Assembly: GCA_947258975.1 (NCBI GenBank)
Contig: CAMYKK010000009.1
Coordinates: forward strand, 62,001 to 126,000
Origin: an uncultured Gammaproteobacteria bacterium
GTDB taxonomy: Bacteria > Pseudomonadota > Gammaproteobacteria > Arenicellales > JAANXG01
DNA length: 64,000 bases
Reading direction: 5' to 3'
Shown: piece by piece, positions 56,791 through 64,000 of the stretch
How positions within the stretch are numbered: the first letter of the stretch is position 1
Layout of the letters: the number at the start of each line of letters is the position of its first letter
Program-made: the position numbers and the translations under genes
The notes under the pieces: model-generated
The model's input: the letters and a program-made list of their open reading frames with translations, nothing else
What the model was told of the DNA's origin: nothing
Databases searched by the model: none

Positions 56791-58415
56791 CCGGTCAGGG
56801 GCACATCCACGGTTTGCACCGCGTTATAGGGCCCCTGATAGCCGTTCTGCTCAACGGTGGCGACACGCACGTAGTAACGGCCCGGCCCCGGCCGGGGAAG
56901 CGCGTACGAAGGTTCGCTGACTTTTTCATCGACAAGTAGGTTTTCGAATTCCGAGTCGGTTGCAATCTGAAGACGGTAGCTTTGTGCGGCTTCGATTCTT
57001 GACCACCGAAGGTTAAAGGCATCCTCGGTCAGCTTCGAAGACGCGGCGGCCGGCCCCGGTGGCGGTGGTCGGTAGGTAAACGCCTCCACGTCACCATAAG
57101 GACCAAGCGCTCCGTCATTGTCGCGTGTCGCGAGCCGCCAGAAGTATTTGCCTGGATCCAGTGGTTCCTGGGGCGTGAAAGCCGATTGATCTTTCAGTTC
57201 CAAATTGATCAGCGGTGCGCCGAAGTCATCGCTCGCGGCCAACTGAAATCGATAACTCCGGGCATGGTGAGGCATGGTCCAACGGAATTGGGGCTGCGCC
57301 GTACGGATGATTGTCTCACCAATTGGCTGTGTGTATATCGGTGGTACCGGACGGGCATCGAGCACAAACTTGTGCAACGCGTCCAAGCCTTCCAGGCCAA
57401 CTTCGTCAATGCCGCGAACCTGCAAATAGTAATCACCATCTTTGTCAAGATTGATGCGATCGATTTCGGAACGTGGCACGGTGCGATCGACGTACAGTGT
57501 TTCGAATTTTTCGGTACCGGCAATCCGTACGCGGTAGGCTCGCGCGCCCTTCAAGTCCGGCCAACTGAATTGAATCGACGATCGCTCGAGCCAATCGGCC
57601 AGCGCCGATACATCGGGTTTCGGCAACAGGCTGCGGGGTGGATCCGGCGGTCTTCCCCGCTTGGACACAACCCCAAACGCCTCTGGCACGCGGCGGGAAC
57701 GGCCCTCTCCGGACACCGCGACATTGCCCAACAAAACCTCGGTCCTCGCCACGGGCCGGCCGCTCTCCGCCCGCATACGATAGACCGTGCCCCGCACCGC
57801 GGACACCGCGGCCGGCGTATGGATCTCGTAACGGCTGGCGGGACCTTGGGCAGGAACCACCTCTGCTTCGACACGGCCGCGCTGCAGCCGAACTCGTGTG
57901 TCGGCCATCCCGGTATCACCCCACGCCGACAGGGTATCCAGAATTACCTCGCTTTCGCTGCGAATAATGAGGCGGGATCCATCGGCGAATGTCACCACCA
58001 CGTTACCGTCCTGGCCCGTCACCACCGAATCTCCCACGGTGAGTATTTGACCCGCCACCAGAGATCGCCCCTGTTTGTCCTCCCCGACGAATGCCTTGGC
58101 GTTGCCCGAAACACTGGTGACGGTGGCCGGCACCGGTTGGATCTTCAACCACCGGATAGGAAATCGGAGCCTGGATCCAGGCTGCAGGTGTTCCGGATCA
58201 CTGACCTGATTCAATTCCTGCAATCGAGCCGTGTATGCCACGCCTCGGGTGAGATATTTGTCACTCAGATTCCACAAATTGTCGCCGGGCCGAACTGTGT
58301 ACATATAGTCTTCGGCCGACGCAGGTAGAGCAGCAATGACCATCGCCACCAGTGCGATGACGACGCTGACCCTATTTGACACGCCCCTCATGTATCGTTC
58401 TCCCGCCGGTAACAT
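56739..58415 (-). CDS. LysM plus FecR-domain secreted protein with C-terminal Fn3-like repeats and TM
   Basis: YTVRPGDNLWNLSDKYL LysM; FADGSRLIIRSESEVIL FecR; recurring FRW/YRFQLA modules. Confidence 0.85.
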   Translation of the reverse strand: MLPAGERYMRGVSNRVSVVIALVAMVIAALPASAEDYMYTVRPGDNLWNLSDKYLTRGVAYTARLQELNQVSDPEHLQPGSRLRFPIRWLKIQPVPATVTSVSGNAKAFVGEDKQGRSLVAGQILTVGDSVVTGQDGNVVVTFADGSRLIIRSESEVILDTLSAWGDTGMADTRVRLQRGRVEAEVVPAQGPASRYEIHTPAAVSAVRGTVYRMRAESGRPVARTEVLLGNVAVSGEGRSRRVPEAFGVVSKRGRPPDPPRSLLPKPDVSALADWLERSSIQFSWPDLKGARAYRVRIAGTEKFETLYVDRTVPRSEIDRINLDKDGDYYLQVRGIDEVGLEGLDALHKFVLDARPVPPIYTQPIGETIIRTAQPQFRWTMPHHARSYRFQLAASDDFGAPLINLELKDQSAFTPQEPLDPGKYFWRLATRDNDGALGPYGDVEAFTYRPPPPGPAAASSKLTEDAFNLRWSRIEAAQSYRLQIATDSEFENLLVDEKVSEPSYALPRPGPGRYYVRVATVEQNGYQGPYNAVQTVDVPLTGWWKPLLIWLAFVAIAL

Positions 58416-58853
58416 TCAACGAAACCGCTATGTTGTAAGACACATGTTATGCTTATATCGCCTGATTCTAGCGAATTCTTCGACTACATACCTCTAATTC
58501 AGCATCGCAACCGGTAAGTGATTACAGCGCCGCGAATTATAAACGATCAAAAATAACGAAATTTAACACCCTTGACGTGGATTCCGTGCCTCGTATAGGC
58601 GGCAATCGCGCATGATCCGGGGTATTGATTGATCTGCAGGTGCGTATATCCGTCGCTCCACTTGACTTGACAAGCATACACCCGGCGCGGGCGATCATCT
58701 CGTCAATGCGGTTTGCAAAGGCCGGTTGTGTGAAACTTTCATTACGTCGATGCTTGCGTCATAGGGTGCGACTTCACCGCGCCTCGCGCTCGACACATTA
58801 ATGCCCTACGATTGTAGGTCGCAGCACACATCCCCAACGAGAGAATCTAATCC

Positions 58854-59063
58854 ATGACCGACCACGTATACAAAAAACTCGAACTCACCGGATCGTCGAC
58901 GACAGGAATCGAGGGCGCCGTCAGCAATGCCATCGCGAAAGCCGCAAAAACCATCCACAACATGCGGTGGTTCGAGATTAGCGAGATCCGTGGCGAGATC
59001 GACGACGGGGCGATAGCCCATTGGCAAGTATCGATCAAGATCGGCTTTACCCTCGACGACTGA
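58854..59063 (+). CDS. Dodecin-family flavin-binding protein
   Basis: DHVYKKLELTGSSTTGIEGAVSNAIAKAAKTIHNMRWFEI. Confidence 0.93.
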   Translation: MTDHVYKKLELTGSSTTGIEGAVSNAIAKAAKTIHNMRWFEISEIRGEIDDGAIAHWQVSIKIGFTLDD

Positions 59064-59198
59064 AACTCAGTTGATCTGGCGCGCAAGACACAATGCGTGG
59101 CGCGATCCGTGCCCACCGCAGGTAAAGCAGAAACATGGCCGTTGTAACACGGTTTCCCTAGTATATACAGCGCGAAAATAGCGCTTGCAATAGTCAAC

Positions 59199-59212
59199 TC
59201 TAATATATTAGA
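59199..59212. promoter_or_regulatory. Perfect 14-bp palindrome TCTAATATATTAGA upstream of bacteriohemerythrin gene
   Basis: Exact palindrome 30 bp before the ATG; overlaps a second palindrome GAATATTC (59211-59218). Confidence 0.4.
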
Positions 59213-59241
59213 ATATTCTTAATTACCTATGAGGTAAGGCT

Positions 59242-59634
59242 ATGACGCTAATCGAATGGCGGGACGAGCTCCGGGTCGGGATTCCGGAAGTTGATGACGA
59301 TCATCATGCGCTCGTGGACCTCATCAACCGTCTCTACACACAACTCAAGTCAGGTCAGTCCGCCGCCACCATTGTGGATTTTCTAGGTGAACTATATGCG
59401 AGTGTCGCGCGACACTTCGCCGGCGAGGAGGAGATCATGAAAACGCATGAGCACGCGCATTATGAGGAGCACGCAGCCGAACACAAGCAGCTGCTCGACG
59501 ACATCTGCAACATGATTGATGACTATCAAGATGGCGTGCTCAACGACGACCAACAGATGGCTGATCGGCTCGACGACTGGTTTTGTACGCATTTCAAGAC
59601 CCAGGACATACGCCTACACGAATTGGCAAAGTAG
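59242..59634 (+). CDS. Bacteriohemerythrin
   Basis: DDDHHALVDLINRL; HFAGEEEIMKTHEHAHYEEHAAEHKQLL; HFKTQDIRL. Confidence 0.93.
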   Translation: MTLIEWRDELRVGIPEVDDDHHALVDLINRLYTQLKSGQSAATIVDFLGELYASVARHFAGEEEIMKTHEHAHYEEHAAEHKQLLDDICNMIDDYQDGVLNDDQQMADRLDDWFCTHFKTQDIRLHELAK

Positions 59635-59818
59635 GGCACGCACGGGGGTTTGCTGCAAACAACTACTTGCAAGAAATGATAGCAACGTTGTTGATCCTAT
59701 GTGCGTTGTGACGGTCGCTTAATCCACGCCGCATAGGATTTCGCATCGTAGGCCTCGACACTGTAAATGTCAGAAACATGAGAATAATTATCGATCACCG
59801 TACGCGGAGGACAATATT

Positions 59819-60475
59819 GTGGAACCAAAAATAGTGCGCGAATTCCATCAAGCTGCAAGGCACCGGTCACAGCAAACCCCTCGGATTGCGCTAGTGTTGA
59901 TCACCGTTGCGGTGCTGTTGAGCGGCTGCGAGAATTCAAACGACGCTCGACAAAGCGCGTCCATTGCATCGAGCGCAACGACCACTATCGCGTCCGCCGC
60001 CGTACCGAAACAGTTCGTTGATAGTTCCAAACCGACGCGTGAAACAAGCCGTGTCAGTTATCTACAGAGCGCCACTGCGGATGGCATCGCCACCATCACA
60101 AACATTGACACCGAGGCGGAGCAACTGAGAACGAGCCGGTTATTGCGTCACGCAGACCGCACATCGTCCACCTTCAAGGTTATCGGGCCACACACAAAAA
60201 ACGTGGTCGCTTTATATCAATTTTTCGACTCCGCGGGGTGGAACGACTTTCTCGATGGATTGACGCTGAAATCCTGTCCTGAGCAATACGAGTTTTTTTG
60301 CCAAATCCGGGGTGTAATGATGGAATTTTTTGACAAATCGGGGGGCGACGTGAGTACCGTCGTGCAGCTGGCCAGAAATATGGATCTTCGAGAGCATTTT
60401 TATCACCTCGCTTCTGCCGCCGACATGTACGCACCGCAATATCAGCAGTATTCCCGCCAAGTCGAAAGTAATTAA
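59819..60475 (+). CDS. Putative lipoprotein, unknown function (GTG start)
   Basis: VLLSGC lipobox after hydrophobic stretch. Confidence 0.55.
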   Translation: MEPKIVREFHQAARHRSQQTPRIALVLITVAVLLSGCENSNDARQSASIASSATTTIASAAVPKQFVDSSKPTRETSRVSYLQSATADGIATITNIDTEAEQLRTSRLLRHADRTSSTFKVIGPHTKNVVALYQFFDSAGWNDFLDGLTLKSCPEQYEFFCQIRGVMMEFFDKSGGDVSTVVQLARNMDLREHFYHLASAADMYAPQYQQYSRQVESN

Positions 60476-60502
60476 ACTGTAAATACCATTAGGTCTGCAC
60501 GC

Positions 60503-61543
60503 TTGTTGTTTGAGGCATCAATGAATCAGTTCACTTCATACGAAAGACGCCACTTCTTCGCGCTCATGTGTTTTCTTGTGCTCGGCCTTTGGGTTTCTCA
60601 AAGTGACGCACAACCGCGGCCACGCGTTAACTTCAATGCAGACGTTATGCCCCCCCGGGAGGCATTTATCAGTTCTGCGGACGTACTCGCGAGGGTGGAG
60701 CTGCTCAGAGACGAACTGGACCTCATTCGCAGAGAAATTGGCAATCCACCGCCGGTGCGGCTGGAAATCAGTGTCCGTGGCGCGGCACCGCGGGAAACGT
60801 ATTTTCACGCGTATACGCTGTCAGATAAGGCTCACAGGTTGGCATTCGAGTTTACCGGTCGTCCGGAACGGCCGCTGGGAATTTTACTCAGCGCAGAAAC
60901 GACACCGGTTAATGTCTACGCGGTGGTTAGTGAGGCATTGGAAAGCATCTTCGACGCAAAGAACGCCCTCGCCATTGCAGAGACCACGAAAGAAAACCGC
61001 TATGACCCGAACACCAATTCGAGCCAGGTCTTGGACGCCATCATTCAAGCGAATCGTGAGTTGAACAATATTCTGTATCAACAGTACTCACCGCTGGATG
61101 TGTATGAGCAGATTTCCCTATCCGTTAATTTTGCGACACGGCTTCTCGAGCAATTCGCTGGAAGCACGCCGGTCCCTGCGGCACCCGGGTTGCAACGCCG
61201 CAAAAAGCCTGCGGACGTATTTCACCAACTCGTGCGGCTTTTTGAGGATATACACGATATCGCGCGCACATCCGGGGAATCCACCTTGGACCTCAAGGTC
61301 CGGTCCGCTGCTCCCCACTCTATTACCCCCAGCGACGTCTACGATATGGCAAAAATGGCGCTTGCGGAATTGGCCTATTTTTACAGTCTTTTGAAGAACC
61401 CCGAACCGGTGGATGAACCCCGGTATCCCCGCAATCGTATACTGCCGTCTCACGTCTACCAGCAAGTCGGCGTGCTCAAGGCGCAGTTAGCGCAATTGAA
61501 AACATTCGCCGCTGAGCATCCCGATTGGTTGCAAAGCAAATGA
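60503..61543 (+). CDS. Secreted protein of unknown function with recurring P-x-D-V-Y helical motif
   Basis: Leader FFALMCFLVLGLWVSQSDAQ; repeats SPLDVYEQ, KPADVFHQ, TPSDVYDM, LPSHVYQQ, TPVNVYAV. Confidence 0.7.
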   Translation: MLFEASMNQFTSYERRHFFALMCFLVLGLWVSQSDAQPRPRVNFNADVMPPREAFISSADVLARVELLRDELDLIRREIGNPPPVRLEISVRGAAPRETYFHAYTLSDKAHRLAFEFTGRPERPLGILLSAETTPVNVYAVVSEALESIFDAKNALAIAETTKENRYDPNTNSSQVLDAIIQANRELNNILYQQYSPLDVYEQISLSVNFATRLLEQFAGSTPVPAAPGLQRRKKPADVFHQLVRLFEDIHDIARTSGESTLDLKVRSAAPHSITPSDVYDMAKMALAELAYFYSLLKNPEPVDEPRYPRNRILPSHVYQQVGVLKAQLAQLKTFAAEHPDWLQSK

Positions 61544-61578
61544 CTATCTCTGAGAGGACGCAGCGAAAAGAGACTGCA

Positions 61579-62109
61579 ATGAAGCCTGATTGTCGCGTTA
61601 CCAGCGCCCTTTTTCTCGTCGGTATCACGCTGTTTGCCGCCGGCACGCACGCGGTGTGGGCGGCATCGCCCTTGATGTCCCAAGCCTGGGCGGCGCAGGC
61701 CTGCAACGCCTGGAACGCCGAACCGCTATTGACGGATGGTCTGACCGAGTCTGAGTGGATACAAAATGATGCTGACCGCGGATACAAAATCATTCAACTC
61801 TATCGCTCGGATTGCCACCAGAGCCCGCGTGTGCAAATACGTATCAGCCGTGTAAATGATATGGCGAAATGCGTGTATGGTGGCGGTGTAGACAAGCAGT
61901 TGGATCTGGAAGTCGATTACATCATGTACGCTGACACCGCTCGCTGGACCGAAATGGGCCGCGGTGAGTATGGTCCAATGCGCGGTATGTTGTTTGGACG
62001 TCTAAAGTTCGAGGGACCGAAATGGGAAGCAATGAAAAATATGGGTCCGTTTCGAAAGTTTCTGTTGCTGACTGGGAAAGTTCCCAGTAATGTTGACAGC
62101 TGCCCGTAA
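61579..62109 (+). CDS. Secreted protein, possibly SCP2 sterol-transfer-like
   Basis: Leader ending in HAVWA-ASP; LEVDYIMYADTARWTEMGRGEYGPMRGMLFGRLKFEGPKWEAMKN resembles SCP2-like region. Confidence 0.55.
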   Translation: MKPDCRVTSALFLVGITLFAAGTHAVWAASPLMSQAWAAQACNAWNAEPLLTDGLTESEWIQNDADRGYKIIQLYRSDCHQSPRVQIRISRVNDMAKCVYGGGVDKQLDLEVDYIMYADTARWTEMGRGEYGPMRGMLFGRLKFEGPKWEAMKNMGPFRKFLLLTGKVPSNVDSCP

Positions 62110-62236
62110 AATCGACTTTCAATAAAACTCGAATTTCGCCTGACAGCGCTGCGGTGGTGTCGTGAGCCTACCAGCTGGACAGGAAGGATTTGTTCTCCTC
62201 TCCGGTTTGTGTTCTTGGCGATGTATCCTGTCAATT

Positions 62237-62265
62237 CGATCGCGGCTGCAAGCCGCTCCCACATG
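62237..62265. repeat. REP-like hairpin sequence CGATCGCGGCTGCAAGCCGCTCCCACATG
   Basis: Perfect GCGGCT-GCA-AGCCGC stem-loop followed by CTCCCACA. Confidence 0.6.
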
Positions 62266-62270
62266 GAGGA

Positions 62271-62361
62271 TTCTTACAATCCGTGGGGAGCCTAACAATC
62301 TGTCGTGGACCTTAACAACCTGTGGGAGGCCTTAACAACCTGTGGGAGAGCCTTGCAGGCT
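62271..62361. repeat. Degenerate tandem repeat of about 20-21 bp (CCTTAACAACCTGTGGGAG-like)
   Basis: Successive ttcttacaatccgtggggagcc / taacaatctgtcgtggacc / ttaacaacctgtgggaggcc / ttaacaacctgtgggagagcc. Confidence 0.65.
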
Positions 62362-62428
62362 CGATTAACCAACAAGATGCATCGTTGTCCGTGGCTTTCG
62401 ATTGCACTTCCTTACGGATCAATACCGG

Positions 62429-62743
62429 TCAAGCCCAAAGATCGCGCCCCATACGGATAGCGGATTCATGTCCAGAATAATAACCGGGAACAACGCCGGT
62501 TTTCCTGTATCCGAGTTTTTCGTAGAATGCCAGTGCACACTTGTTGTTGGCACGTAATTCCAAATAGATCATCGGTGTTCCCGCAACAAGGGCAGAATCC
62601 TCCAACCATCCCATCAATCGCCGCCCTACACCCCGGCGTCGATAGGCCGGTTTTACGGCCAGAAGCTTCAGATGAGCTTCCGCATCAGCGCATGACATTA
62701 CCGCGAATCCAATCGGCTGGGCCGCAACTGTTGCTATCAACAC
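62429..62743 (-). CDS. GNAT-family acetyltransferase, apparently N-terminally shortened
   Basis: LKLLAVKPAYRRRGVGRRLMGWLEDSA, YLELRANNKCALAFYEKLGYRKTG; GTG start with an in-frame TAA 48 bp upstream. Confidence 0.75.
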   Translation of the reverse strand: MLIATVAAQPIGFAVMSCADAEAHLKLLAVKPAYRRRGVGRRLMGWLEDSALVAGTPMIYLELRANNKCALAFYEKLGYRKTGVVPGYYSGHESAIRMGRDLWA

Positions 62744-62931
62744 TACCGAATTTCCGTCTTGGATGTGCCTGGAAATTCGTCCGGTTGCCCATTACATATA
62801 AGATGTGGCTCCAGGATCAAGTTTAAATGACTTTTGGCTCGCTGTTAGATGATCGATGCTAGCGTAATTGCTCGCCTTGACTTATGTTATGGATCTTCTC
62901 AGATTGATCTTTCGGTCCTAGACTTAGTTCC

Positions 62932-64000
62932 ATGCGAAGAAGTTTAATTTTACTAGTAGGCCTAATTGGCATCGCGGTATTCGCAATCAGTTGGCGCTGG
63001 AATACCCTTCATCCTCCCGCATTGGCTCCCCTGGTTGAAAGTCCAAGCCATGAACGGAATTTCAATCAAGACGCCGTGGGCACGCTCCCCGTCAAAGAAA
63101 AACGTCCATTGCCGGCCCTGGCTGCTGTAACTGCTTCCAACTACGGGAGAGCCCGAGATGTGTTTGAGCGACTTCTCGCCGACCGGCAGTTCTCGAAAGC
63201 CATCGAGCTTTACCAGGACTTCTATACGCGTTACGACGAATCGGTTAGTAGTCGTTTACGTAATGTACTGTTTGAAAAGTCCACTGAATTGGCCAAACTC
63301 GATCTAGAACTTGCCGCCCAAGCGCTGACGAGTTATGTCCTGGTGTTTTATCGTGATGTCGATGCATTGCTGAGATTGGCCAGAATACATGAACAACAGC
63401 AGGACCATCAGCAATCGCTGTTACGCCTACAAGAGGCTCACGCAGCGGCCCATACGCCCGCGGAACTGGCACATATTCAGGCGCGGATTGACCGTGTTCT
63501 GGGTGATTTCACACAGAAGCTGGCGAGCAGCAAAGATCATAACGGCATAGTGTCGTTGTATCGTACAATGATTGAGCGGCAACCAAATCACGCGCCGTAT
63601 TACCTGACACTGGCCCAGGCACATATCGCCGCTGACAGCCCCCAGGCTGCATTGGCCGCCCTTCACTATATCGAATTCGATCCAGTCGTGGGAACTCAAG
63701 CACGAGAGATGATGCAGCATCTCGATGACGTGCACAGGGACTCCATCTCCGACCAAAATTTATCCACCGTTCCGCTGATTCCTAAAGGTAAACACTTTAT
63801 CGTTAATGCATATGTCAACGGACTCCCCGTGACACTCATGCTCGACACTGGCGCATCGATCACAGTGATAAAGTCAAGATTAGTACGTTCCGCCGGAATA
63901 TCGATTGATCACTCACACATCGTCACCTTGTCTACCGCAAACGGGCGCACAAACGCGCCCATAGCGAATCTCAACGAGATTAAATTGGGAAATCAGACTA
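62932..64000 (+). CDS. TPR-like plus retropepsin-like aspartic protease domain protein, truncated by window end
   Basis: Manual translation open from ATG 62932 to the window edge; TM leader, helical repeats, then VTLMLDTGASITVIKSRLV. Confidence 0.8.
   Translation, partial: MRRSLILLVGLIGIAVFAISWRWNTLHPPALAPLVESPSHERNFNQDAVGTLPVKEKRPLPALAAVTASNYGRARDVFERLLADRQFSKAIELYQDFYTRYDESVSSRLRNVLFEKSTELAKLDLELAAQALTSYVLVFYRDVDALLRLARIHEQQQDHQQSLLRLQEAHAAAHTPAELAHIQARIDRVLGDFTQKLASSKDHNGIVSLYRTMIERQPNHAPYYLTLAQAHIAADSPQAALAALHYIEFDPVVGTQAREMMQHLDDVHRDSISDQNLSTVPLIPKGKHFIVNAYVNGLPVTLMLDTGASITVIKSRLVRSAGISIDHSHIVTLSTANGRTNAPIANLNEIKLGNQT

Noticed and set aside
57186-58328. 380-aa plus-strand ORF antisense to the FecR/LysM gene
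   Set aside because: No recognisable domain; the minus strand has clear LysM and FecR motifs. Long antisense ORFs are expected in GC-rich coding DNA.

Overview
The window looks like a chromosomal segment from a gammaproteobacterium (zipA, PhoPQ-like pair, djlA-like and fkpA-like genes). It is densely coding and largely housekeeping: ligA-zipA-smc, queF, adk, thrS, pyrC, gltX, sufE, cysS, gdh. No rRNA, tRNA, CRISPR array, prophage or intact IS element was recognised. Main points of interest: (1) a tight same-strand cluster CHAD / orphan ParA ATPase / CYTH / MgtE / HTH-Zn-ribbon (about 36.9-41.6 kb), readable as a candidate polyphosphate-Mg module with its own ParA positioning ATPase; (2) an enolase-family protein (44.5-45.8 kb) with two catalytic positions changed (QEF to QDF, SHRSGE to SARSGE), next to an APH-type kinase and a ChaC-like gene; (3) a 174-bp MITE-like element with 18-bp terminal inverted repeats and an exact 11-bp target duplication (48.3-48.5 kb); (4) a seven-copy, 22-bp-period hairpin-capable tandem array upstream of the PhoP-like gene (12.46-12.61 kb); (5) an uncharacterised secreted protein built from a recurring P-x-D-V-Y helical motif (60.5-61.5 kb); (6) a subtilase fused to a beta-barrel-like C-terminus (28.9-31.0 kb). 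All family calls are from reading the translations; no database search was run.
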